Assembly: GCA_937901105.1 (NCBI GenBank)
Contig: CALCHD010000063.1
Coordinates: 1-6,389 of the forward strand
Direction of reading: 5' to 3'
Source of the DNA: an uncultured Bacteroidales bacterium
GTDB lineage: Bacteria > Bacteroidota > Bacteroidia > Bacteroidales > UBA932
Length of the DNA: 6,389 nt
Part shown: one piece after another, positions 1 through 6,389 of the stretch
Position numbering within the stretch: position 1 is the first letter of the stretch
Layout: the number at the start of each line of letters is the position of its first letter
Position numbers and translations under genes: made by a program
The notes under the pieces: model-generated
Seen by the model: only the letters and a program-made list of their open reading frames with translations
Databases searched by the model: none
Told to the model about the DNA's origin: nothing

Positions 1-2845
1 GACGCTTCTCCTCACCATTCTCTGTAAGGATGCTGCACTCATTGAGCACCTCCCATCTCTCATCAAACCACCCGTAATTTTCCACAGAGGCTATTTTACT
101 CCCGACAAGCTGTATCAGTTCATCTTCCGCGCAGGCAGCAACCCCCTCCCTGCAGGCCCTGGCCACAGCATCAGCTGCATCAGCAGCATATTTCACCAAT
201 GAAAACACATAATGCATTGCTATACCGTGCTCCCTTATCGTCTCCCCTCCCTGGAGTGATCCGCTCTGCGCAGCAGTGCGTGACCTTTTATCCAACAGCG
301 GACGATCAAATACGCCATTCAGACTCAACTTCTCTGAACTCTTCTGCTGCTTGCTTGTGCAGCCGCTCTCTCCCATTGCCAGCACATTCTCTGAAGTAAA
401 CTTATTTTTCGTCTCACAATAGATATACAAATAGTCTGAAATGGAATTCCTTGCATATTCGCCGCTTTTAGTCTTCTTTGCCACAGGCGCAAAAATGAAC
501 ATCTCCTTCTTGGCCCTTGTAAAAGCCACATAAACAGTATTGAGGGCGTCTATGCATGTTGAAATCCTTTCGCTTCTGTACTCTTTGTCAAAGGCTGTCT
601 CCATTAGGGCCTTGCCATATTTTACAGGCATTGGCAGGCCATCCCAGCTGCACCACAATGTAGGGGACAGCGACGGAATATGATCTGTATTTTCTGTCAG
701 ATAAGGAATTATAACCACATTAAAGCCCAGGCCTTTGGACTTATGGATAGTCATCACCCTTATTGCATCCATATCCTCCGGAGCAGAAACAGCAGCTTTG
801 ACACCACTCTCATCCCACCATTTTATAAACTGCGAAATATTGGTTCCTTTGCTGTTTGTAAACTCCAGAACAAGATCCAGAAATGCCTGAAGATAGGCAA
901 GATCCTTCTTCTCATCTGCAGAAAGGCTCTCCCTGATTATGGCTTCACAAAGCTGATAAAGTGAATAATGGGAAATCTGGTCACTCTTTGGTATGCTCCG
1001 GAACAACCTCATAATCCTCAACGAATCACTCTGCGGATTGTCAATCTCCCTTAAAATATTCACAACCTTCTGCACGGCTGCAGATGATGACACAAAAAGC
1101 GAATCGCTGGAAATCACATCATATCCGCATTCAAGAAGCTTTTCCGCCACCTTATTTCCCTCTTTCCCTTTCCTCACCAGCACAGCAATATCCTTCTGGG
1201 AATATCCCCCTTCCAACAGCATTGCAACCTTGCCTGGAAGCATCGCAAGCGCCTGGTCTTCAAAATCATTCCCTTCAGCGTCAATGAAACTCACCTCTAC
1301 ATATCCGGGCTTCACCTCCTTGTCCTCTGGCAGCTGCTGCTCAATATTGGCATACACTTGAGACACATCGTTGCCACCCTCACCTATATCTCCAGTAATC
1401 TCATCCGCACAGAACCTGAAGAATGAATTGTTGAAGCTGACAATATTTTCACAGCTGCGGTAATTGAACTTAAGATTGTCATCCTTCAGCTCCTCCTTGC
1501 CAAACATGGAATAGATATTATCTTTAAGTATACTCCAGTCAGATCCTCTCCACCGGTAGATGCTCTGCTTCACATCACCCACAATCAGGTTATCGTGCCC
1601 ATCAGACAAGCTGTTTGCCAGAAGAGGATAAAAGTTCCGCCACTGCATAGAAGAGGTATCCTGGAACTCATCCAGCATAAAGTTCTCCAGCTGGGCACCA
1701 ATCTTCTCATACACAAAAGGGGTGTCACTTCCGTCAATAATCCTCCCCAGAAGTTCTGTAGATTCAGAAAGCAGGATAATGTTCTTCTCCCTGCAGTACT
1801 CCAGCACCTTTACATAAATGTCATTAAGGATACCCAGCACATTTACATTGGAAAGGAGCACTGTAGCAGTAGCATACCCCTTATACCCGGTTTCAAACAG
1901 ATTTATAGTCTTCCCGACAATTTCATTCAATGCTGGATACACCGCCTCAATATCTGCAGGGCACTTTTTGCCGGCATACCACCTTGATATATCACCTCCA
2001 AGCGCCATAAATGTTGCACTTGGCACAACAATTCCCTTTCCCTTCTGCTGCAGTACCCTGCTGAAATAGAAGAACGGTGAATTCTTGCCCCCCTTGAACT
2101 TGGAAGCATCCATACCGGCATCTGCAATGCATTTCACGCCGGCCTGTGCCAACTCTGCCAGCTGCTCTTCAAAATTCCCCGCCTGGGCCTTCAGCGCACC
2201 CTTCATCCTGGCAACCGCATCAATATCAACATCTTCAAAATCCACGCTGCACTTCTCCTTGGCAAGCTTGAACTCCTCGCTGAAAATCTGTTTGCCAAGA
2301 TTGAGGATCTCCCCTTTTACATTCCACGAGCTTCCCCTGTCAACTGCATCCAGCGAATAGTCTATAAGCCACTCCAGCAGTTTCTGGTTCTTTGGATCAT
2401 CCAGCTGGGCAAACATCTTGTCAACAGCCATAGCAAGGACACTGTTCTGGTCCAGTTCAATATTATACGTGGCCATTTTTCCAAGTTCTCTTGCAAACGA
2501 ACGCATCACAAGCTGGAAAAACTTGTCTATCGTACTCACCCTAAAAGATGTATAGTCATGCAATACAGATATGAGTATCTCCTTGGCCTTGCCCCTCACA
2601 TAGCCCTCATCCTTGCCAGTAAGCTTTTTTAAATCATCAAGATAGTCAGACTTGGCCCCCGCCTGAGAAAGCACATGCAGCTCCTCCAGGATCCTCTGCT
2701 TCATCTCATCTGTAGCCTTATTGGTAAATGTAACGGCAAGAATGCTCTTAAAGGCATAATCCTTGGAAAACAGCAGCTTTATATATTCTCCTGTAAGCCT
2801 GTGTGTCTTTCCGGCTCCAGCCGACGCTTTCAATACTTCAATCAT
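1..2845 (-). CDS. addA: AddA/RecB-type UvrD-family helicase-nuclease, C-terminus cut by window edge
   Basis: This frame is open from the ATG at 2845 to the left edge with no stop, giving 948 visible residues. Superfamily 1A helicase motifs appear in order: Walker A ASAGAGKT (residues 7-14, K13 and T14), motif Ia VTFTNKA (38-44), STIDKFF (104-110), Walker B LDEFQD (391-396, D392 and E393), motif III GDVKQSIYRWRG (423-434), motif IV NYRS (Arg463), motif V TIHKSKGLGF (699-708) and motif VI VAFTRAKK (Arg777). A Ser/Lys/Gln-rich linker at about 829-866 leads into a RecB-type nuclease domain, which begins at GIAMH (His878) and continues through WF...NECSIL (Glu936). The catalytic PDR and DYK motifs should lie just beyond base 1. 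By family knowledge the protein is the ATP-driven 3'-5' motor and one nuclease of a double-strand-break resection enzyme that loads RecA. It follows the AddB-like gene by 14 nt and has a strong AGGAGG, so the two are probably one operon. AddA versus RecB naming is a convention here; the AddB partner favours AddA. Confidence 0.93.
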   Translation of the reverse strand, partial: MIEVLKASAGAGKTHRLTGEYIKLLFSKDYAFKSILAVTFTNKATDEMKQRILEELHVLSQAGAKSDYLDDLKKLTGKDEGYVRGKAKEILISVLHDYTSFRVSTIDKFFQLVMRSFARELGKMATYNIELDQNSVLAMAVDKMFAQLDDPKNQKLLEWLIDYSLDAVDRGSSWNVKGEILNLGKQIFSEEFKLAKEKCSVDFEDVDIDAVARMKGALKAQAGNFEEQLAELAQAGVKCIADAGMDASKFKGGKNSPFFYFSRVLQQKGKGIVVPSATFMALGGDISRWYAGKKCPADIEAVYPALNEIVGKTINLFETGYKGYATATVLLSNVNVLGILNDIYVKVLEYCREKNIILLSESTELLGRIIDGSDTPFVYEKIGAQLENFMLDEFQDTSSMQWRNFYPLLANSLSDGHDNLIVGDVKQSIYRWRGSDWSILKDNIYSMFGKEELKDDNLKFNYRSCENIVSFNNSFFRFCADEITGDIGEGGNDVSQVYANIEQQLPEDKEVKPGYVEVSFIDAEGNDFEDQALAMLPGKVAMLLEGGYSQKDIAVLVRKGKEGNKVAEKLLECGYDVISSDSLFVSSSAAVQKVVNILREIDNPQSDSLRIMRLFRSIPKSDQISHYSLYQLCEAIIRESLSADEKKDLAYLQAFLDLVLEFTNSKGTNISQFIKWWDESGVKAAVSAPEDMDAIRVMTIHKSKGLGFNVVIIPYLTENTDHIPSLSPTLWCSWDGLPMPVKYGKALMETAFDKEYRSERISTCIDALNTVYVAFTRAKKEMFIFAPVAKKTKSGEYARNSISDYLYIYCETKNKFTSENVLAMGESGCTSKQQKSSEKLSLNGVFDRPLLDKRSRTAAQSGSLQGGETIREHGIAMHYVFSLVKYAADAADAVARACREGVAACAEDELIQLVGSKIASVENYGWFDERWEVLNECSILTENGEEKR

Positions 2846-2853
2846 TACATCAT

Positions 2854-2859
2854 CCTCCT
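2854..2859 (-). promoter_or_regulatory. Ribosome binding site AGGAGG of the AddA-like gene
   Basis: AGGAGG lies between the AddB stop codon (2860-2862) and the AddA start, with an 8-nt gap to the ATG at 2845. This spacing decides the start. Two earlier ATGs, at 2853 and 2850, read Met-Met-stop and Met-stop and cannot begin the helicase. A perfect Shine-Dalgarno site is notable because many Bacteroidota depend little on this signal (family knowledge). Confidence 0.75.
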
Positions 2860-5709
2860 TTACTTCCTGCAGATAGCCTGCAATTTACAATAGCCGCAAT
2901 TCTGCTTCTGCGGATTTGGATAAAATGGAACATCCTCATTGAAAATCTCCTCAACGCACCCCACAAGCAGTTCCTTGAATGCCACAAGGTCATCATGAAC
3001 AAGCAATATCTGCACAGGTGCCTCTTTTGCTATCTTTTTAAGCTGATACACCACCAGAAGCGTATCTTCAATCTTCTCACCTTTCTCAAGATGATGGTCA
3101 AGCATAATGAGGGCATACAGATACAGCTGGGCTATGGCCTTATATTTGCCGTCAATCGTCTTGTCAAACAGCTGCTGCAATTCAAAGCTCTTGCCTGGAG
3201 GTGTTACTTCACCCGTCTTGTAATCAATAATTCTGGTAATATTTCCTTCAATTTTCTTGTCTATCCTGTCTACGAAAGCCTTAAAATTAACCTTCAATGA
3301 ACCATCCTTAATTGGAAGCTGGTACTGGTATCTCCTTTCACCAGCAACATACAGCAAGGGAGCATTCACAGCAGCATTCATGTCTGCATCAAATGCCAAT
3401 GAGATATACTTTCTCAACAGCGCCTCTATTATCTTATGCTGCCCCTCAAGTTCATCTGTATGCATATACTTCTCAAAGCCTGCAAGAATAAGCTTTCCGA
3501 TATTTTCATAATCCTCCTTTTCCCTCACAATATCATCCTTGTGCACCTTCTTCCCCTCATACTTTTTATAGATATTCTCCATAACATAGTGGAATATGCT
3601 TCCAAACACATTGCTTTCTACCGACTCTGCAACTTCCTCTTCATCTGCCATTCCCTCAATATTCTCCACATAGAACTTGAGCGGACAGGATATATAGTTG
3701 TTCAGCGCACTTGCAGAAAGGGATTTCTCTCCGTTGCCGGTATACTTCTCAAGAAGCTTTTCCATAACTCCCCCCCTTTTCTCCACCTTAATCTCCTCCT
3801 GGGCATTGTTTATGACAGGAGGCACTGAAACTGCCAGTTCATTCATCTTTATCCCAAAATGGTACTTCAGCTGTTTAACGTACCTGCTTGCCTCTCCGCT
3901 GTGCAGGCCTTCAGAGCGGGTATCATACACAATATGGATATTCTTTGCCCTGCATATGCTCCTGTAGAAATGATAGGCGGCAATGCCATCCTGGAGTTCG
4001 TAGGTAGGGAGTCCGAACCCTATCCTCAAATTATACGGAACAATGGAATTCCCTGTATTTGAAGACGGGAACTTCCCCTCGTTTGCAGAGACAATTATAA
4101 CATTGTCAAAATCCAGTGCCCTGGTTTCAAGGGTTCCCATTATCTGCAGTCCCTTAAGCGGCTCACCCTTGAACGGCACTACTATTGCGTTGCAGAGCTG
4201 GTCAACCAGCTTCAGGCATGTACGTGTCTCCATTGGAATATCCAGCTGCTGCAGCCTCTTCACCCTCTGGTAATACTGGCAGATGGACTCCCTGTCCCAG
4301 CTCTCAAGTTCACAATCAAGGAACTCCAGAACGGCTGCCAGATATGCCAGCATCTCCCCACTTCCCTCAACCGGAGAAAGCACTGCCTTCAGCAAACCGT
4401 CAATACCATCCAGAACAGAAGCATCGGCAGAAATATAAATCATATTGCCACCCAGAATCTTCATCTTAATCTCCAGGGCCTTCTCTCCACAGAGCTTCTT
4501 TGCATACTCATGTGAAAGGATATCCAGCAAAGGCTTATGATAGAACATCCACTTGCCTCCTTTCATCTTCTTGTCCTGCTGCAGCTGCTTCAGCAGATCC
4601 ATAAAAGATGCCAGTGAGGTTGCTGCAATAGGATATCCCATAGTCACATTGATAGACTTGAACTTGTGTGGAATGGAATTGAGTACCGGCATGAGAAGCT
4701 TTTCGTCGGGAAGAACAATTGCAGTAGAAAATGCCTCCTCATCATTCACCTCCTCTGATGGGAACAGCCTGTTCAGGATGTCCGCCACTACAAAGGCCTG
4801 CCCTGTTCCCGACGGTGAAGCATATACATTGAAGTTCTGCTCCTGCCCATCCAATGCCCCTCCTTCCAATGTATAATCCGAAGGGAATTCCTTTACAAGT
4901 GAACTGATGATTGTTGAGGCTCCGTTGCTCTTGTCAGTAAGCATAGAGCCATAAAAATCCCAATAGAAATCACCTTTCCCGGAATCCCTCAAGTACTGCA
5001 TCACCCGCCTTTCGCACATATTAGGCGCGTTGAATCCTATAAAGACTATTTTCTTGTCAAAATTGAGCTGCTCAACCTGTTGGGCAACCTTGCGGTATAT
5101 CTGCCCCTCATATCCCAGCCCTTTTGCCTCCAATGCCGCATTGAACTTGGTGTAGAGCTCGTACATTATGCCCCAAATAGAGGAGAAAAGCTCCTTTTTA
5201 CTGCTTAAAGTGCCACCTTTCAGGTAATTTTTCCAAAAGCTCTTCACTGCATCAAACTGCCTCTTGCTCAAATACGAAAAGTCGCTCTCAATCTCCTTAA
5301 GGTCACGAATATTTGTAAAAAGCTGGCGGGCTTCTACAAGATACTTGTCTATATCATTGAAATCCTTTAAAATCACATCGCCCCAATGGACAAACTCATC
5401 AAAAGTATCCTTCCCGCGGGAAGGGTCATATCCGGTCTCTTTATATTTGATGGAGATATACTCTTTATAAAGGATGTAGAGCAATTCCACAGAATCAGCC
5501 GGCAGCAGATCTGCCAGTTCTACAAACAGTTCATTGATAGTCCCTATTTGCGGCGAGAACATGGGCTTGCCCCACTTCTTGCCATACTCCTGCCCAAGGA
5601 ACTTCTGAAAAAACTTCACCGATCTCCTGTTGGGCAATACAAATCTGCAACCCAAATTTCCGTCTGCAACAAACGCCGCGGCCACCTGCCTTAAAAACTG
5701 ATTCTCCAT
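2860..5709 (-). CDS. addB: AddB-like PD-(D/E)XK nuclease with Fe-S cluster cysteines and degenerate helicase domain
   Basis: This is a complete 949-residue protein. Residues 1 to about 640 have a helicase-like fold without a P-loop: the N-terminus reads FVLPNRRS (23-30) where an active helicase would have GxGKT. Later remnants resemble motif V (LETRALDFDNVIIVSANEG, 527-545) and motif VI (YRSICRAK, 582-589). Residues 665-949 are a RecB/AddB nuclease: CPLKFY (675-680), GSIFH (His707), Glu791 in GERR, VDRID (Asp814) and IDYKTG (Asp829, Lys831). By analogy with RecB, the active-site set would be His707, Glu791, Asp814, Asp829 and Lys831. Cys675 and the C-terminal C-x2-C-x5-C (938, 941, 947) match the four cysteines that hold the 4Fe-4S cluster in AddB, which brackets the nuclease domain. 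The expected role is the nuclease and scaffold subunit of an AddAB complex. The ATG lies 14 nt after the antiporter stop, with a weak GGGA site. The name rests on the Fe-S signature and on the AddA-like neighbour; annotation pipelines often call such proteins only a PD-(D/E)XK nuclease family protein. Confidence 0.93.
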   Translation of the reverse strand: MENQFLRQVAAAFVADGNLGCRFVLPNRRSVKFFQKFLGQEYGKKWGKPMFSPQIGTINELFVELADLLPADSVELLYILYKEYISIKYKETGYDPSRGKDTFDEFVHWGDVILKDFNDIDKYLVEARQLFTNIRDLKEIESDFSYLSKRQFDAVKSFWKNYLKGGTLSSKKELFSSIWGIMYELYTKFNAALEAKGLGYEGQIYRKVAQQVEQLNFDKKIVFIGFNAPNMCERRVMQYLRDSGKGDFYWDFYGSMLTDKSNGASTIISSLVKEFPSDYTLEGGALDGQEQNFNVYASPSGTGQAFVVADILNRLFPSEEVNDEEAFSTAIVLPDEKLLMPVLNSIPHKFKSINVTMGYPIAATSLASFMDLLKQLQQDKKMKGGKWMFYHKPLLDILSHEYAKKLCGEKALEIKMKILGGNMIYISADASVLDGIDGLLKAVLSPVEGSGEMLAYLAAVLEFLDCELESWDRESICQYYQRVKRLQQLDIPMETRTCLKLVDQLCNAIVVPFKGEPLKGLQIMGTLETRALDFDNVIIVSANEGKFPSSNTGNSIVPYNLRIGFGLPTYELQDGIAAYHFYRSICRAKNIHIVYDTRSEGLHSGEASRYVKQLKYHFGIKMNELAVSVPPVINNAQEEIKVEKRGGVMEKLLEKYTGNGEKSLSASALNNYISCPLKFYVENIEGMADEEEVAESVESNVFGSIFHYVMENIYKKYEGKKVHKDDIVREKEDYENIGKLILAGFEKYMHTDELEGQHKIIEALLRKYISLAFDADMNAAVNAPLLYVAGERRYQYQLPIKDGSLKVNFKAFVDRIDKKIEGNITRIIDYKTGEVTPPGKSFELQQLFDKTIDGKYKAIAQLYLYALIMLDHHLEKGEKIEDTLLVVYQLKKIAKEAPVQILLVHDDLVAFKELLVGCVEEIFNEDVPFYPNPQKQNCGYCKLQAICRK

Positions 5710-5717
5710 AAGTATAT

Positions 5718-5721
5718 TCCC
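5718..5721 (-). promoter_or_regulatory. Weak ribosome binding site GGGA before the AddB-like gene
   Basis: The 14-nt gap between the upstream stop (5724-5726) and the ATG at 5709 contains GGGA, 8 nt from the start. It supports the chosen start, and the next in-frame Met lies far downstream. The upstream gene ends in a tandem TAA TAG, so no read-through fusion is expected. I see no terminator hairpin in the gap, which fits co-transcription. Confidence 0.4.
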
Positions 5722-5723
5722 TA

Positions 5724-6329
5724 TTAGCTCAACTCTTTAACTTTCTCCTTCTCACCCACTACCCATACGGTATCTCCTGCCTGGATTATAGTAGCGGAAG
5801 TTGTCCTTATAAATGTATTGTTCTGCTCACCTTCCAGTCCTACCAGCAGCACTCCGAACTTCTCCCTTATATTGGTAATGTTTGCATTTTCTCCAACCAT
5901 AGGAGATGCATCCCCCAAGGTAATCTGGAAAAGCTCCATCTCGGTAAAGGCACCCTCTCTAGGCTGCACCCTCTCTTCTGCCGCCTCCTTAAAGTCGAGA
6001 ATCTGCTTGTCTGTACCAAGAATTATCAGAATATCCATCGGGAAGATAATCTCTGAATTTACAGGAAGGTCTATTGTCTCCAAACCCCTAATCATCTGTA
6101 TAACCAATGCTCCTGTCTGCTTCTGCCTGTGTATCTGGGAGATTGTCTTGCCGGCCATAAATGAGTTAGGTTCCACCTCTACCTTCTCAATATGAATCTC
6201 ATCTGCCAGCTCCCGGGGCAAAATAAGTGAACGCCTTCCGCCCTCACTGTTGAGGTTGGTTAGGAACCTGTTCTCAATTCTGGCATAATACCCTTTTATT
6301 TTCTTGGAAACCAGCTTCAGTAACCAATG
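5724..6329 (-). CDS. C-terminal double TrkA-C (RCK_C) tail of a CPA2-type cation:proton antiporter, 5' end missing or broken
   Basis: The open frame gives 201 residues after an in-frame TAG (6330-6332). It starts WLLKLVSKKIKGYYARIENRFLTNLN (residues 2-27). This looks like the end of a membrane helix plus the basic linker that follows the transmembrane domain in Bacteroidota antiporters. Two TrkA-C domains follow, at about 45-115 (MAGKTISQI, then FPMDILIILG) and 131-200 (MVGENANITNIREKFGV, then AGDTVWVVGE). TrkA-C domains are cytoplasmic ligand-sensing modules that gate K+ or Na+/H+ transporters. Full-length relatives carry a large transmembrane exchanger domain of several hundred residues before this point; none is visible here. 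No ATG exists in the frame. The first plausible non-ATG start is TTG at 6221, which would give a 165-residue soluble protein, but family-like sequence extends upstream of it. I therefore read this as a truncated or frameshifted gene, or an assembly join. A genuine short TrkA-C protein is less likely. Confidence 0.75.
   Translation of the reverse strand, partial: HWLLKLVSKKIKGYYARIENRFLTNLNSEGGRRSLILPRELADEIHIEKVEVEPNSFMAGKTISQIHRQKQTGALVIQMIRGLETIDLPVNSEIIFPMDILIILGTDKQILDFKEAAEERVQPREGAFTEMELFQITLGDASPMVGENANITNIREKFGVLLVGLEGEQNNTFIRTTSATIIQAGDTVWVVGEKEKVKELS
6101..6111. repeat. 11-bp direct repeat TAACCAATGCT, copy 1
   Basis: This is identical to 6321-6331, 220 bp away in the same orientation. 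This copy lies within the first TrkA-C domain, coding for part of ALVI on the minus strand. The second copy sits on the point where the antiporter frame breaks. Confidence 0.45.
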
Positions 6330-6331
6330 CT
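6321..6331. repeat. 11-bp direct repeat TAACCAATGCT, copy 2, at the frame break
   Basis: This matches 6101-6111 exactly and overlaps the in-frame TAG (6330-6332) that closes the antiporter frame upstream. A short homology at a breakpoint is what microhomology-mediated joining or a chimeric assembly leaves behind. Repeats this short also arise by chance in a 6-kb window. Confidence 0.4.
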
Positions 6332-6339
6332 ATTTCATT

Positions 6340-6353
6340 ATTATCATGATAAT
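6340..6353. repeat. Perfect 14-bp palindrome ATTATCATGATAAT
   Basis: Bases 6340-6353 read the same on both strands, with centre 6346/6347. The surroundings are AT-rich, unlike the coding DNA to the left. A palindrome of this size could be an operator half of a dimeric regulator. It has no loop, so it is a poor terminator, and no U-tract is evident. It lies inside the unexplained edge segment, close to the broken antiporter frame. Confidence 0.5.
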
Positions 6354-6389
6354 TGTATTGTGAGAATTTCTTTTTCATTCCTCCACCTC

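Larger units (their letters stand above)
6274..6378 (-). other. 34-codon open frame at the right edge, of uncertain reality
   Basis: An ATG at 6378 opens a 34-residue hydrophilic frame (MKKKFSQYNYHDNNEIALV and on) that ends at TGA 6274-6276. It has purine-rich GAGG at 6386-6389, 7 nt from the ATG; a second GGAGG is only 1 nt away, too close to serve. The frame also stays open upstream to the window edge, so the ATG may be internal to a longer frame. Its last 18 codons overlap the antiporter linker in another frame. There that linker has family-like sequence and this frame does not, so the overlap is probably out-of-frame reading. I do not recognise the peptide. It could be the start of a small unrelated protein, or the wrong side of a rearrangement junction. 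Confidence 0.25.

Noticed and set aside
412..421. TCTCACAATA matches the edge segment on the opposite strand (around 6356-6365), suggesting an inverted duplication
   Set aside because: Only about 10 bases match and the flanks diverge at once. This is within chance for the window size.
325..531. 68-codon minus-strand frame overlapping the AddA-like gene
   Set aside because: The AddA frame is continuous through this region and includes helicase motif VI with Arg777, so this is an out-of-frame shadow.
993..2069. Several plus-strand open frames of 67-130 codons
   Set aside because: All lie opposite the helicase motifs of the AddA-like gene, overlap each other in different frames, and have low-complexity Ser/Pro-rich translations typical of antisense reading.
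2803..3300. 165-codon plus-strand open frame
   Set aside because: It lies antisense to the conserved nuclease domain of the AddB-like gene, has no recognisable domain, and is best explained as a codon-bias shadow.
5386..6195. Plus-strand open frames opposite the AddB N-terminus and the TrkA-C domains
   Set aside because: The minus-strand frames have clear domain patterns. The plus-strand translations show none and have no convincing ribosome binding site.
5724..6221. TTG at 6221 as the true start of a 165-residue TrkA-C protein
   Set aside because: Family-like linker sequence continues in the same frame for 36 codons upstream, so this is unlikely to be the original start; it is kept only as a possible secondary start.
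1..6389. CRISPR array, transposase, phage, toxin-antitoxin or other defence gene that would mark a new system
   Set aside because: No spaced repeats, tRNA or rRNA signatures, or additional gene families were found. The coding capacity is filled by the three minus-strand genes.

Overview
The window is a fragment of a chromosome in which all recognisable coding is on the minus strand. The protein types suggest a member of Bacteroidota, probably Bacteroidales: an AddB-like nuclease without a Walker A motif, a RecB/AddA-like helicase, and the tail of a cation:proton antiporter with two TrkA-C domains. That assignment comes from remembered family resemblance, not from a database search. There is no rRNA, tRNA, CRISPR array, insertion sequence or phage gene.

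Read in the direction of transcription (right to left), the layout is as follows. (1) At 6389-6330 there is an edge segment that does not continue the antiporter. It holds a short 34-codon frame and a 14-bp palindrome. (2) At 6329-5724 lies the C-terminal, cytoplasmic TrkA-C part of a CPA2-type antiporter. Its transmembrane part is absent, it has no ATG, and an in-frame TAG stands immediately upstream. (3) After 14 nt comes a complete 949-residue AddB-like protein (5709-2860). (4) After another 14 nt, with a strong AGGAGG site, comes an AddA/RecB-type helicase-nuclease (2845 to the left edge). It is cut by the window just before its last nuclease motifs.

The two large genes would work together as an AddAB-type helicase-nuclease, which unwinds and resects DNA double-strand ends to prepare them for RecA. 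AddA supplies the ATP-driven motor and one nuclease. AddB supplies a second nuclease that carries the four-cysteine iron-sulfur signature, with a helicase-like scaffold that appears unable to bind ATP. The short spacings suggest one transcript, possibly together with the antiporter tail.

I do not see a new biological system here. The addB-addA part is ordinary housekeeping repair. The one anomaly is the right edge, where the antiporter reading frame is broken next to an 11-bp direct repeat. It could be a real truncation, a rearrangement, or an assembly or amplification chimera. Apart from that edge, no stretch longer than 300 bases lacks a gene.
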